The translations under genes were made by a program, and so were the position numbers. Under the pieces are notes generated by a model. It did not search any database. It was given only the letters and a program-made list of their open reading frames with translations, and was not told the origin of the DNA. DNA of 64,000 nucleotides from Aeromonas eucrenophila. Its GTDB lineage: Bacteria > Pseudomonadota > Gammaproteobacteria > Enterobacterales > Aeromonadaceae. The stretch is taken from assembly GCF_000819865.1 (NCBI RefSeq), contig NZ_CDDF01000016.1, forward strand, positions 62,001 through 126,000. Reading direction: 5' to 3'. Below are positions 40,695 to 49,920 of this stretch, piece by piece (the first letter of the stretch is position 1; every line of letters starts with the position of its first letter).

Positions 40695-41282
40695 TTATTC
40701 CTGGATCTGCTTGTCTTGCAGCAGACGTTGTTGCAATTGGTGATCTCGCAAGAAGGCATTGATCCGCTCGCGCTGCTCTTGCATCTGCTGCTCACTCAGC
40801 CCTTGCTGGCGAGTGGTAGCGCGGTTGCCCTCTTGTGGATAATGCACGCTCACCGGGGTGGCACTGCCGCCCACTGGTATGGTGTTGAGCACAGGGTTGA
40901 CCGGCATGCCGTCGTTGCCCTGATACTGCTGCACACCGAAGATGACGGCGGCGGCGACCGAGGCGGCGATGGCGTACTGCCCCATCTGCTGGCCGAAGCG
41001 GCGGATCAGCGGCAGCACCTTGCCGGTAGTGTGAAGCTGCGGCGCTGTGGGTTGTACCGGCTTGGGAGCCAGCACAGTCGGTTCGTCTTCCAGTGCCAGC
41101 ATGATGCTGTCACTGAGATCCAGTTGCAGATTGACCGGCAGGTCGCCCCGCATGGCATCACCGATCAGATGGTAACGAGCCCAGGTATCCTGCAGAGCCG
41201 GATCCGTTCCCAACTCGTTCAGAACCTCAACTTCGCTCAGGTCGCCATCCATCAGGGCTGAAAGTTGCTCTTTATTTGCCAT
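40695..41282 (-). CDS. rseA: Anti-sigma-E factor RseA
   Basis: 195 residues. The cytoplasmic sigma-binding domain (1-65) begins MANKEQLSALMDGDLSEVE; one transmembrane segment lies at about 103-118 and the periplasmic tail is Gln-rich. It holds RpoE inactive until cleaved by DegS and RseP. It lies 24 bases after rpoE. Confidence 0.95.
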   Translation of the reverse strand: MANKEQLSALMDGDLSEVEVLNELGTDPALQDTWARYHLIGDAMRGDLPVNLQLDLSDSIMLALEDEPTVLAPKPVQPTAPQLHTTGKVLPLIRRFGQQMGQYAIAASVAAAVIFGVQQYQGNDGMPVNPVLNTIPVGGSATPVSVHYPQEGNRATTRQQGLSEQQMQEQRERINAFLRDHQLQQRLLQDKQIQE

Positions 41283-41306
41283 AAGTTTGCCTGTCTTTCC
41301 CCAGTT

Positions 41307-41888
41307 TTAATTCTCGATCAGAGGTTGCAGCTTTTTATCGATTGCTTCCCTCGCCCGGAAAATGCGGGATCTCACCGTACCCACCGGACAATCCATGATC
41401 TCCGCAATCTCTTCGTAGCTCAGCCCTTCCATTTCACGGAGGGTGATCGCTGTTCTCAAGTCTTCAGGCAAGGCTTCTATGGCGGTAAACACGGTGCGCT
41501 TGATCTCGTCGGTCAGCGCCAGGTTTTCCGGGGTAGCCACCTCTTGCAAGGCTTCACCGCCACCATAGTATTCAGCCTCATCTGCTTCGACATCACTGCT
41601 GGGCGGTCTGCGCCCCTGTGATGTCAGGTAATTTTTGGCCGTGTTCACGGCGATTCGGTACAACCAAGTGTAAAACGCGCTCTCGCCACGGAATGTCGGC
41701 AACGCACGGTAAGCCTTGATGAAAGCCTCCTGCGCCACATCCGGTACATCGCCCGGATTGTTGACATACCTGGCCACCAAGTTGACCACCTTATGCTGGT
41801 ATTTTTTTACCAGCAGGTTGAATGCATTTTTATCGCCACGCTGGACCCGTTCAACCAGCTGTTCGTCCAGTAGATTCTGGTCGCTCAT
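41307..41888 (-). CDS. rpoE: RNA polymerase sigma-E (extracytoplasmic stress) factor
   Basis: 193 residues (E. coli 191). Region 2 has DVAQEAFIKAYRALPTFRGESAFYTWLYRIAVNTAKNYL; region 4 has EGLSYEEIAEIMDCPVGTVRSRIFRAREAID. It controls the envelope stress response. The promoter at 41953-41979 matches its own consensus, so it should be autoregulated. It is divergent from nadB, as in E. coli. Confidence 0.98.
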   Translation of the reverse strand: MSDQNLLDEQLVERVQRGDKNAFNLLVKKYQHKVVNLVARYVNNPGDVPDVAQEAFIKAYRALPTFRGESAFYTWLYRIAVNTAKNYLTSQGRRPPSSDVEADEAEYYGGGEALQEVATPENLALTDEIKRTVFTAIEALPEDLRTAITLREMEGLSYEEIAEIMDCPVGTVRSRIFRAREAIDKKLQPLIEN

Positions 41889-41952
41889 CAGAGCCGTAAA
41901 ACCCCCATCAGGTTATCGTTCTTCTTTTCCGGCCCTTTCTAAGCGCACAAGT

Positions 41953-41979
41953 TCAGACAGGAGGAATCAGAGAAAGTTC
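41953..41979 (-). promoter_or_regulatory. Sigma-E-dependent promoter of rpoE-rseABC
   Basis: On the minus strand GAACTT (41974-41979) and TCTGA (41953-41957) are separated by exactly 16 bases, the sigma-E consensus. Transcription should start near 41946, about 58 bases before the rpoE ATG. It is the readable basis for autoregulation. Confidence 0.85.
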
Positions 41980-42060
41980 GCTTGCATTGAAAAAAATGTG
42001 ATGCGAGCTGCATCACAACCCCCCTTGGGCTACCATGGGGCCAGTTCTTAATCCAGGCCA

Positions 42061-43677
42061 ATGATACTTATGAAAGCAAGTGTTGAATACCTTTGCGACG
42101 TACTGATCATTGGCAGCGGTGCCGCCGGTCTGTCCCTCGCATTGCGATTGGCGGACCAGGCCAAAGTCCTGGTTCTGAGCAAGGGGCCCATCAGTGAGGG
42201 GGCCACTTTCTATGCGCAAGGAGGCATCGCTGCCGTGTTCGACGAGACCGACAGCATCGAATCCCACGTGAGCGATACGCTCAACGCCGGCGCCGGGTTG
42301 TGTGACCCGGCCGTGGTGGAGTTCACCGCCCGCAACGCCCGTGGCTCCATCCAGTGGCTGATCCAGCAAGGGGTCCCCTTCGATCAGGAAGAGGATGCCG
42401 AGGGCGAATCCCACTACCACCTGACCCGCGAGGGCGGCCACAGCCATCGCCGCATCTTCCACGCGGCGGATGCCACCGGCAAAGCGGTGCAGCTCACCCT
42501 GATCGATCAGGTGCGGGCTCACCCCAACATCCGGCTGATGGAGCGCTTCAACGCGGTGGATCTCATCACCACCCGCAAGCTGAACCTTCCAGGCAACAAG
42601 GTGCTCGGTGCCTACGTCTGGAACCGCAACGTCGAACAGGTCGAAGTGATCCGCGCCCGCTTCGTGGCACTGGCCACCGGCGGCGCCTCCAAGGTGTATC
42701 AGTACACCTCCAACCCGGACGTGAGTTCCGGCGATGGCATCGCCATGGCCTGGCGCGCCGGCTGCCGGGTGGCGAACCTGGAGTTCAACCAGTTCCACCC
42801 CACCAGCCTGTTCCACCCGGACGATCCCAACTTCCTGCTGACCGAAGCCCTGCGCGGTGAGGGGGCCTATCTGCGCCGCCCGGACGGCAGCCGCTTCATG
42901 CCAGATTTCGACGAGCGGGCCGAGCTGGCACCGCGGGACATAGTCGCCCGCGCCATCGACCACGAGATGAAACGCCTCGGCGCCGACTGCATGTATCTGG
43001 ACATCAGCCACAAGCCAGCGGACTTCATCATCAAGCACTTCCCGACCATCCACGAGCGCTGCCTCGCGGTCGGTATCGACATCACCAAGGAGGCCATGCC
43101 AATCGTGCCGGCGGCCCACTACACCTGTGGTGGCGTGATGATCGACAACAACGGTCAGACCGATATCCCCGGCCTCTACGCCATCGGCGAGGTGACCTAT
43201 ACCGGCCTGCACGGCGCCAACCGCATGGCTTCCAACTCGCTGCTGGAATGCGTGGTCTACGCCCATCAGGCGGGGGCCGACATCCTGGCCAAGCTGCCCA
43301 TGAGCGTGGAGCCGCCCAAGCTGCCGGCCTGGGACGAGAGCCAGGTAGACGACTCGGACGAGCAGGTGGTGATCCAGCACAACTGGCACGAGCTGCGGCT
43401 GATGATGTGGGACTATGTGGGGATAGTGCGCACCAACAAGCGTCTCGCCCGCGCCAAGCGCCGCATCGATCTGCTCAAGCAGGAGGTGCAGGAGTACTAC
43501 GCGAACTTCCGGGTCTCCAACAACCTGCTGGAGCTGCGCAACCTGTTGCAGGTGGCCGAGCTCATCGTCAACTGCGCCCTGCAGCGCAAGGAGTCTCGCG
43601 GTCTGCACTACAACCTGGACTACCCGGACCTGCAGCCGGATTCCAAGCCAACGGTGCTGACGCCGGACAGGGATTGA
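42061..43677 (+). CDS. nadB: L-aspartate oxidase
   Basis: 538 residues (E. coli 540). The FAD-binding [18 protein letters not shown] is near the N-terminus. The flavoprotein motifs [39 protein letters not shown] and [16 protein letters not shown] are intact. It oxidises aspartate to iminoaspartate for NAD synthesis. ATG codons at 42061 and 42070 are both possible; the first is closer to AGG. Its 3' end is duplicated downstream (43712-43795). Confidence 0.97.
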   Translation: MILMKASVEYLCDVLIIGSGAAGLSLALRLADQAKVLVLSKGPISEGATFYAQGGIAAVFDETDSIESHVSDTLNAGAGLCDPAVVEFTARNARGSIQWLIQQGVPFDQEEDAEGESHYHLTREGGHSHRRIFHAADATGKAVQLTLIDQVRAHPNIRLMERFNAVDLITTRKLNLPGNKVLGAYVWNRNVEQVEVIRARFVALATGGASKVYQYTSNPDVSSGDGIAMAWRAGCRVANLEFNQFHPTSLFHPDDPNFLLTEALRGEGAYLRRPDGSRFMPDFDERAELAPRDIVARAIDHEMKRLGADCMYLDISHKPADFIIKHFPTIHERCLAVGIDITKEAMPIVPAAHYTCGGVMIDNNGQTDIPGLYAIGEVTYTGLHGANRMASNSLLECVVYAHQAGADILAKLPMSVEPPKLPAWDESQVDDSDEQVVIQHNWHELRLMMWDYVGIVRTNKRLARAKRRIDLLKQEVQEYYANFRVSNNLLELRNLLQVAELIVNCALQRKESRGLHYNLDYPDLQPDSKPTVLTPDRD

Positions 43678-43711
43678 TCCTGCCCGCCAGCAATGAGCCA
43701 AGGGGAGTCCC

Positions 43712-43795
43712 ATGGCCTGCACTGCTGGCACTCCGGACTACCCGGGCCTGCAGCCGGACTCCAAGCCGACGGTGCTGACCCCGGACAGATATTGA
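43712..43795 (+). pseudogene. 27-residue reading frame containing a copy of the nadB 3' end
   Basis: A short frame starts at ATG 43712 after a strong AAGGGGAG ribosome-site-like sequence. From residue 9 it reads [23 protein letters not shown], against NadB's [23 protein letters not shown]. Stops are 118 bp apart. Of six base differences in this stretch, four are synonymous. It could be a small translated peptide or a recently converted remnant. Confidence 0.65.
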
Positions 43796-43814
43796 TCCCA
43801 CTGCAAATGACCAA

Positions 43815-43840
43815 GTGAACCCCGCCCCGGCGGGGTTCAC
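43815..43840. terminator. Terminator between nadB and ygfX
   Basis: A perfect 12 bp stem GTGAACCCCGCC/GGCGGGGTTCAC with a 2-base centre is followed by TGTTTAT on the plus strand. It lies after the nadB remnant, between convergent genes. Confidence 0.8.
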
Positions 43841-43866
43841 TGTTTATGGGCGACGGGAAAACGCTG

Positions 43867-44274
43867 TCAGCGGGGCGGCGCGAGATGGATGGCGCGGGCC
43901 AGCATGCGGTAGTGCGCCGGCGCAAGCGCATCGGAGAAGAGCCAGAGCTGGAGCCCTTGCCCCTCCCCCTGCAGTTGCAGCCAGAGCACGCCTGGCAATA
44001 CGCGGCAACGGGGGCCAAGCCGGTAGCGTCGCCCCTGCCACTCCAGCCATTCCCCATCCCAGACCAGCGCCCCCTGCACTTGCAGGGCACGGCGCCAGGC
44101 GAGCCAGAGCGCCGCCAGCCAACAAGGCAGGAACAAGCCCCACTGCCAGCCCTGGATCAGGCTGGCGGTGGGCCAGAGCAACAACAGAAACAGGAGGCAC
44201 AGCAGGCAAAGCTGCTGGCGAGAGACGAGGACGGGCATCTGAACCCGCGTCCGGGCGGCGGTGCCGTCAGTCAT
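43867..44274 (-). CDS. ygfX: YgfX (CptA-like) inner membrane protein
   Basis: 135 residues with two adjacent transmembrane segments (about 19-38 and 43-60) and a soluble C-terminal domain with QVQGALVWDGEWLEWQGRRYRLG. In E. coli it was described as the partner of YgfY/SdhE and linked to cytoskeletal effects; that toxin role is debated. It lies 31 bases after sdhE in the usual pair. Confidence 0.88.
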   Translation of the reverse strand: MTDGTAARTRVQMPVLVSRQQLCLLCLLFLLLLWPTASLIQGWQWGLFLPCWLAALWLAWRRALQVQGALVWDGEWLEWQGRRYRLGPRCRVLPGVLWLQLQGEGQGLQLWLFSDALAPAHYRMLARAIHLAPPR

Positions 44275-44305
44275 GATGGCCCTGGGTGCGCGTCAGCTGC
44301 GAGGA

Positions 44306-44575
44306 TCAGCGCAGATTGTCGTGGCGGGCCTGGTTACGCTCCAGGATCAGCGGGATCATGGCGGCGAAGGCGGGATCCTCCGGCACGCCGTGGCCCATGC
44401 TCCAGCGGAACAGGTCCGGATCCTCGCACGCCAGCAGGCGGATGAAGGTCTGCTGCTGCTCGTCGCTCAGGCTGTCGAACTCGTGTTCAAGAAAAGGCAT
44501 AAAGATCACATCCAGCTCGAGCATGCCGCGGCGGCAGGCCCATTTCAGGCGGGACTTTTCAATTGGGCTCAACAT
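44306..44575 (-). CDS. sdhE: FAD assembly factor SdhE
   Basis: 89 residues (E. coli 88). The R-G-x-x-E-L-D motif needed for flavinylation is seen in ACRRGMLELDVIFMPFLEHEF. It promotes covalent FAD attachment to SdhA and FrdA. AAGGAG precedes the ATG at 44575. It is divergent from ygfZ. Confidence 0.95.
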   Translation of the reverse strand: MLSPIEKSRLKWACRRGMLELDVIFMPFLEHEFDSLSDEQQQTFIRLLACEDPDLFRWSMGHGVPEDPAFAAMIPLILERNQARHDNLR

Positions 44576-44688
44576 GGAACTCTCCTTACAAAGACGCGGG
44601 AATGGTAGCAGCTGGATTTTCCGGCTGACAAACATTCCTTACGTCTTTACCATGCAGGTCACATACTTTCTGTCTCTGGAATACCATC

Positions 44689-45600
44689 GTGAGCCTGCTG
44701 ACCCCTGTTTTTCCTGCCGAGCCAACCCTTTTCCCCCTGACGGATCTCGCCATCACCAGCCTCACCGGTCAGGACCGCGCCAAGTATCTGCAAGGCCAGG
44801 TCACCTGCGACGTCAATGCGCTGCAACCGGGCCAGAGCAGCCTGGGGGGTCATTGCGATCCCAAGGGCAAGCTGTGGAGCGATTTTCGCCTGCTCTGCCT
44901 GGAGGATCGCCTGCTGATGCTGACCAAGCCCTCGGTGCTGGTACGCCAGTTGCCGGAGCTCAAGAAGTTTGCGGTGTTCGCCAAGGTCGAGATTGGTGAG
45001 AATCACGGCCAGGCGGTCGGGGTGGCCGGTCAGGGCACGGACGGCTGGGTTGCGACGCGTTTTGGCCTGTCACAGACGGCGTTGATCGAGGGTGGTATGG
45101 CGGTGCGGGTCGAGGCGGATCGCTGGCTACTGGTGAGCGAACAGCCCCTCGCCATCGACTTGCCGGCCGGCAACGAGTCGCTCTGGTGGGGACTGGAGAT
45201 CAAGGCGGGCATGCCGCATCTGGAGGCGGTGCATCAGGGGGAATACATTCCCCAGATGCTGAACCTGCAGGCGTTGGACGGCATCAGCTTCACCAAAGGC
45301 TGCTACATGGGGCAGGAGATAGTGGCTCGCGCCAAGTATCGTGGTGCCAACAACCGCGCCCTGTTCGTGCTGGCCGGGCAGGCCAATGAGCCCGTCGCCA
45401 GCGGCGATCCCCTGGAGATCCGCCTCGGTGACAACTGGCGCCGCAGCGGCATGGTGCTCAACGCCTGGCAGCAAGAGGGACAGCTGTGGCTCACCGCTGT
45501 GCTGCCCAAGGACACCGAGGCCGACGCCCAGTTCCGTCTCAAGCAGGACGAAGGCTCCAGCCTCGCCCTGCAACCCCTGCCCTATCCCCTGATCGACTGA
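44689..45600 (+). CDS. ygfZ: tRNA-modifying / iron-sulfur repair protein YgfZ
   Basis: 303 residues from a GTG start. The fold is like the folate-binding T-protein of the glycine cleavage system. The family motif with its essential cysteine, C205, is in FTKGCYMGQEIVARAKYRG. It is needed for full activity of some iron-sulfur enzymes such as MiaB. It faces the sdhE-ygfX pair. Confidence 0.94.
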   Translation: MSLLTPVFPAEPTLFPLTDLAITSLTGQDRAKYLQGQVTCDVNALQPGQSSLGGHCDPKGKLWSDFRLLCLEDRLLMLTKPSVLVRQLPELKKFAVFAKVEIGENHGQAVGVAGQGTDGWVATRFGLSQTALIEGGMAVRVEADRWLLVSEQPLAIDLPAGNESLWWGLEIKAGMPHLEAVHQGEYIPQMLNLQALDGISFTKGCYMGQEIVARAKYRGANNRALFVLAGQANEPVASGDPLEIRLGDNWRRSGMVLNAWQQEGQLWLTAVLPKDTEADAQFRLKQDEGSSLALQPLPYPLID

Positions 45601-45626
45601 TCCCCGCTCGGCGGATGCCGCGATCG

Positions 45627-46508
45627 CTAGCGAGGCACGCGCGCCAGCAGTGCCTCTTTCAGCCAGCGCCCCGCCAGCCCCAGCGGGCGGGCGCGATGCC
45701 ACTGCAACTCCAGCCCCAGCTCCTGGCTTGAAAGAAAGTCGGGGGTCAGTATCACCACCTCCCCCCTGGCCAGGGGCCGATGCAGCAAGAAGTCGGGAAC
45801 CGCCGACCAGCCCAGCCCCAGTTTCACCAGCTCCAGGATGCCCAGATCCCCCTCGACCCACCACACCTGGGACGAGAGGCGGAAGCGATGGCGCTCCGTC
45901 CCCTCCCGTCGTCCCGTCACCATCAGTTGACGCGCCCCCTGCAGATCGCTCTCCCGCAGCGGCGCCTTGTGGGCCAGCGGGTGATCCGGGGAGACTACCA
46001 GCGGCATGCTGACCACCCCGAGGGAGCGCGCGACTATCTCCCGCTCCGGCTGCTCCTTCTGGTAGCTGATGCCGAGCTGGGCGCGGCCGCTCTTGAGCAG
46101 TTCGGTCACGTCCTCCATCAGCGGGAACAACAGCTCCAGCTCCACCGTCGGGTAACGGGTGGCGAACTCCTCCAGCAAGGAGCCGAGCCAGGGCAGGTGG
46201 GAGTCATCGTCGATGGCCAGGGTGAGCCGGGATTCGATGCCGGTGGCCAGCTCCCCGGCAATCGCCTGCAGCCGCTCGCTCTGGGCCAGCAGTATGTCGG
46301 CCTCCTGGCTGATGCGGGCCCCCGCCTCGGTCAGCACGGGATAGCGGCCACTGCGGTCGAACAGCTCCAGCCCGAGATCGATCTCCAGGTTGGCGATGGC
46401 GGTGCTGACCACCGACTGCGCCTTACCCAGCTTGCGCGCCGCCGCCGAGAAGGAGCCAGTTTGTGCCGCCGCCAGCAGCGCCTTGAGTTGTTCCAGAGAG
46501 GGGTTCAT
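45627..46508 (-). CDS. LysR-family transcriptional regulator
   Basis: 293 residues. The N-terminal winged helix-turn-helix (about 5-65) has FSAAARKLGKAQSVVSTAIANLE; the rest is a two-lobed periplasmic-binding-like effector domain. AGGA precedes the ATG at 46508. It is divergent from a PACE-family efflux gene, an arrangement known from AceR-AceI of Acinetobacter, so it probably controls that gene in response to the exported compound. Confidence 0.88.
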   Translation of the reverse strand: MNPSLEQLKALLAAAQTGSFSAAARKLGKAQSVVSTAIANLEIDLGLELFDRSGRYPVLTEAGARISQEADILLAQSERLQAIAGELATGIESRLTLAIDDDSHLPWLGSLLEEFATRYPTVELELLFPLMEDVTELLKSGRAQLGISYQKEQPEREIVARSLGVVSMPLVVSPDHPLAHKAPLRESDLQGARQLMVTGRREGTERHRFRLSSQVWWVEGDLGILELVKLGLGWSAVPDFLLHRPLARGEVVILTPDFLSSQELGLELQWHRARPLGLAGRWLKEALLARVPR

Positions 46509-46555
46509 CGGCCTGTTCCTTTCATGAGGGGGGCGTTTCATCCATCTATTTTAGC

Positions 46556-46579
46556 GATAGATACTAACGTGAATCTATC
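46556..46579. promoter_or_regulatory. LysR-type operator between the regulator and the PACE gene
   Basis: An inverted repeat GATAGAT-N10-ATCTATC is nested in an outer pair TTAGCG (46551-46556) and CGCTAA (46589-46594). The position in the 131-base divergent gap and the dyad form fit a LysR recognition site. Binding is inferred. Confidence 0.55.
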
Positions 46580-46639
46580 CGATAAGAGCGCTAAATTACC
46601 CGCCATAGAGATTCAGCCATCAAGTAAAGGAGACTGAAG

Positions 46640-47077
46640 ATGCGTAATACTCGTGATCGTCTGCGCCATGCCATTGGCTTCGAACTCATTGGCCTGCTGA
46701 TCGCGGCCCCGCTGGCGAGCTGGGTCACCGGCGTCGGCCTCAATCACATGGGCCCGCTGGCCCTGTTCTTCTCGGTGGTCGCCACCGTCTGGAACTATGT
46801 CTACAACATCGGGGTGGACAAGCTGCTGCTGCGCTACCAGGGCCATACCCACAAGACGCTATGGCAACGGGTGCTGCATACCTTCGGCTTCGAGGGGGGC
46901 CTGCTGATAGTCGCCCTGCCGGTGATGTCCTGGTGGCTCAACATCGGCCTGCTGGAGGCGCTGGTGCTGGATCTGGGCTTCGTGCTGTTCTATCTGGTCT
47001 ATGCCTTCGTCTACAACTGGAGCTATGACAAGCTGTTCCCCATCCCGGCTCGGGTGCAGCAGAACGCACTGGGTTAA
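46640..47077 (+). CDS. PACE-family multidrug efflux protein
   Basis: 145 residues with four transmembrane segments, made of two tandem BTP domains. Conserved features are RDRLRHAIGFELIGL with the Glu in TM1, the WNYVYNIGVDK motif and its partner YNWSYDKLFP. Family members (AceI type) export biocides such as chlorhexidine, and their native substrates include short-chain diamines. AAAGGAGA precedes the ATG. Confidence 0.93.
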   Translation: MRNTRDRLRHAIGFELIGLLIAAPLASWVTGVGLNHMGPLALFFSVVATVWNYVYNIGVDKLLLRYQGHTHKTLWQRVLHTFGFEGGLLIVALPVMSWWLNIGLLEALVLDLGFVLFYLVYAFVYNWSYDKLFPIPARVQQNALG

Positions 47078-47107
47078 GCGATAGAAAGAAGTGATAAGTC
47101 ATGCGAG

Positions 47108-47136
47108 GCACCATCATGCGAGAGGCATGATGGTGC
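47108..47136. terminator. Terminator after the PACE gene
   Basis: A perfect 12 bp stem GCACCATCATGC/GCATGATGGTGC with a 5-base loop lies between the convergent PACE gene and the next minus-strand gene. T-runs are weak. Confidence 0.65.
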
Positions 47137-47168
47137 TGGGAGGACAAGCCGCCGGGCCTGCCGGGCGA

Positions 47169-47510
47169 TCAGGCTTGTGCCTTCACCTCTTCGGCCGGGG
47201 CCTCTGCCTCGGCTGACTCTTGGGCCAGCAGGGCCTCGAGCTTGCTCTGGTACTGGGTCAGCATGCGCTGAGCCGCCACCATGTCCCCCTTGTGCAGACG
47301 CTCGAACAGATGGTGTTGCACCACGCCGTTGAGATACTCCACCGTGACAGGTTGATCCAGGGTAGCCAGCAGCTCCTCTTTTTCCAGCTCGGCATTGATT
47401 TCATCGGCACTGGTACGCAGCAGACCGGCCAGTTGCACCAACATACGGCGCTCACCTTCGCGCAACAGGCTCAACATGCGGTTTCTCTGCTGCTCATTCT
47501 GTTGGGTCAT
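47169..47510 (-). CDS. Conserved-looking hypothetical helical protein
   Basis: 113 residues from the ATG at 47510, which has AAGGAA upstream. It is almost entirely helical and charged (RMLSLLREGERRMLVQLAGLL, then VVQHHLFERLHKGDMVAAQRML), with an Ala/Glu-rich tail. No signal peptide, cysteine motif or membrane segment. I do not recognise the family. It is divergent from cutA. Confidence 0.7.
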   Translation of the reverse strand: MTQQNEQQRNRMLSLLREGERRMLVQLAGLLRTSADEINAELEKEELLATLDQPVTVEYLNGVVQHHLFERLHKGDMVAAQRMLTQYQSKLEALLAQESAEAEAPAEEVKAQA

Positions 47511-47703
47511 ACATTTCCTTACGTCGAATGGGAACAAGCCAGCTCATTCTGCCCTGTCCTTTTCACAGCGTCTATCTCGGGCGCACCACTTATTTGGCGG
47601 CTTGGCAGGACATGCACGGCGGGTGCTATTTATGCGGCCCCTAGGTATAGTAGCCTCTGGTTTATGGGTCTGTTTCAGCCCATTCTGACGAGATTTTCAC
47701 GCC

Positions 47704-48021
47704 ATGACCGACGCTATTTTGGTGCTATGCACCTGCCCGGATGAAGCCAGTGCAGATCGCATCTGCGAACAGCTGCTGACCGGGCACCTCGCCGCCTGCA
47801 TCAATCAGCTGCCGGGGCTCACCTCCGTCTATCGCTGGCAGGGCAAGATTGAACGCAGCCGTGAAATCCAGCTCATCATCAAGTCGAGGAGCGGGCTGTT
47901 CGAGCCCCTTCGCCAGTGCATCCTCGACCATCATCCCTATGAGGTGCCGGAGATCCTGGCGCTCCCCGTCAGCCAGGGTCATCAGCCCTACCTCGACTGG
48001 TTAACACAGGAGACCTCATGA
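47704..48021 (+). CDS. cutA: Divalent-cation tolerance protein CutA
   Basis: 105 residues, the family length. The PII-like fold shows in VLCTCPDEASADRICEQLLTGHLAACINQLPGLTSVYRWQGKIE and the C-terminal HPYEVPEILALPV. It forms trimers that bind divalent metals; its physiological role is uncertain. It overlaps dsbD by 4 bases (ATGA), the order seen in E. coli. Confidence 0.95.
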   Translation: MTDAILVLCTCPDEASADRICEQLLTGHLAACINQLPGLTSVYRWQGKIERSREIQLIIKSRSGLFEPLRQCILDHHPYEVPEILALPVSQGHQPYLDWLTQETS

Positions 48022-49796
48022 CTCTGCCGCGCCTGCTCTCTCCCCTGCTGCTCCTGCTCAGCCTGCTGGCGTCCCCGGTGCATGCCAGCGGCACCGACCT
48101 GCTCGCCAGCCTCGGCATTGAGGCCAGCGCCCAACCCAAGTTTCTGACCGTCGACGAGGCCTTCGTGCTGGAGAGCGAACAGCGAGGGGACAAGCTGCTG
48201 CTGACCCTGCGCATCGCCGATGGCTACTATCTCTATCGCCACCGCTTCAGCTTCAAGGGGGAGAACCTCGCCTTCCGTGAGCCCGAACTGCCCGCCGGCA
48301 CCGAGCACCAGGACGACTTCTTCGGCAAGACCCGGGTCTACTACCAGGAGGTCGAGATCCCCGTCAACCTGACCGAGGTGGGCCAGGCCGCCAGCATCAA
48401 GCTCAGCTATCAGGGCTGTACCGATGGCCTCTGCTATCCCCCCACCGACAAGCGGGTCGAGGTGCAACCCATAGCCGCGGTGCAACCCGCTGGCGACGCG
48501 GCGGCGAGCTCAGAGACGGCCACCACCCCGGCCAGCAGCCAGCAGGATCAGCTGGCCGCCGCCCTCGGCAGCCAGGGCTTCTGGCTCAATATCGCCGCCT
48601 TCTTCGCGCTGGGACTGGGGCTCGCCTTCACCCCCTGCGTCTTCCCCATGTACCCCATACTGACCGGCATCATCGCCGGTGCCGGCCAGCGCCTCTCCAC
48701 CCGCCGCGCCTTCCTGCTCTCCTTCGTCTACGTGCAGGGCATGGCGGTCACCTACACCCTGCTCGGGCTGGTGGTGGCCTCGGCCGGCTTGAAATTCCAG
48801 GCCGCCCTGCAGCACCCCTATGTGCTGATCGGCCTCTCGGTGATGTTCGTGCTGCTGGCGCTCTCCATGTTCGGGCTCTACAGCCTGCAACTGCCGAGCG
48901 GCCTGCAGACCCGGCTCTCCGGCCTGTCCAACCGCCAGCAGGGCGGCTCCGTAGTCGGGGTCGGCATCATGGGGATGATCTCCGGTCTGGTCTGCTCTCC
49001 CTGCACCACGGCGCCGCTCTCCGGGGCGCTTATCTACGTGGCCCAGAGCGGCGATCTCTGGCTCGGCGGCGCGGCCCTCTATGCCCTCTCCTTGGGCATG
49101 GGACTACCGCTGCTGCTGCTCGGCACCTCGGGGGGCAAGCTGCTGCCCAAGGCCGGCGCCTGGATGGATGTGATCAAGCAGCTGTTCGGTTTTGCGCTGC
49201 TGGCGGTGCCCGTGCTGCTGCTGTCGCGGCTGTGGGGCGATCAGATCACCAACCTGGTCTGGCTGGGTTGGGGTCTGGTGCTGTGCGCCTACCTCTATCA
49301 CCAGAACCAGCACAGACCCCATTCGATAGGCCGGAGCCTGTGTGGCTTCACCCTGTTGCTGGCGATGATAGGGGCCGTGGTGGTGGGCAAGGATCTGCTG
49401 TTGCCGACACCTGGGGTCGGTGCCAGCACCCAGACCCAGGCGCCCCAATTCACCCGCATCAAGACCCTGGACGATCTCAGGAGCCAGCTCGCCGCCGCCC
49501 GTGGCAAGCCGGTGTTGCTGGATCTCTATGCCGACTGGTGCGTGGCCTGCAAGGAGTTCGAGCACAAGACCTTCAGCGACCCCGCGGTGCGGGCGCGCTT
49601 CGCCGACATGGTGCTGCTGCAGGCGGATGTCACCGTCAACGACGATGCCGATGTCGAGCTGCTCAACGGCTTGGAGGTGCTGGGATTGCCGACCCTGATC
49701 TTCTTCGACAGTGCCGGCAATGAGGTGAGTGGCCAGCGGGTGACCGGCTTCATGGGGCCGACCGAGTTCCTCGCCCACCTGGACAAACTGCGCTGA
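48018..49796 (+). CDS. dsbD: Thiol:disulfide interchange protein DsbD
   Basis: 592 residues with all three parts. A signal peptide precedes the periplasmic alpha domain with its cysteines in GCTDGLCYPP. The eight-helix membrane domain has its cysteines in FTPCVFPMYPIL and LVCSPCTTAPL. The C-terminal thioredoxin-like gamma domain has its active site in ADWCVACKEFE. It carries electrons from cytoplasmic thioredoxin to DsbC, DsbG and CcmG. Translationally coupled to cutA. Confidence 0.97.
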   Translation: MTLPRLLSPLLLLLSLLASPVHASGTDLLASLGIEASAQPKFLTVDEAFVLESEQRGDKLLLTLRIADGYYLYRHRFSFKGENLAFREPELPAGTEHQDDFFGKTRVYYQEVEIPVNLTEVGQAASIKLSYQGCTDGLCYPPTDKRVEVQPIAAVQPAGDAAASSETATTPASSQQDQLAAALGSQGFWLNIAAFFALGLGLAFTPCVFPMYPILTGIIAGAGQRLSTRRAFLLSFVYVQGMAVTYTLLGLVVASAGLKFQAALQHPYVLIGLSVMFVLLALSMFGLYSLQLPSGLQTRLSGLSNRQQGGSVVGVGIMGMISGLVCSPCTTAPLSGALIYVAQSGDLWLGGAALYALSLGMGLPLLLLGTSGGKLLPKAGAWMDVIKQLFGFALLAVPVLLLSRLWGDQITNLVWLGWGLVLCAYLYHQNQHRPHSIGRSLCGFTLLLAMIGAVVVGKDLLLPTPGVGASTQTQAPQFTRIKTLDDLRSQLAAARGKPVLLDLYADWCVACKEFEHKTFSDPAVRARFADMVLLQADVTVNDDADVELLNGLEVLGLPTLIFFDSAGNEVSGQRVTGFMGPTEFLAHLDKLR

Positions 49797-49920
49797 GACC
49801 TCGGGGCGACAGCCCCGGGCCTGGCCGCGATCGGTCGCTGATTTTTCTGGCCATCCCTTGTATCTGCGAGACGCCGTGGCAAACTTTGCCCTTTCCCGTC
49901 TCGCATCATCCGGAGTTTTG

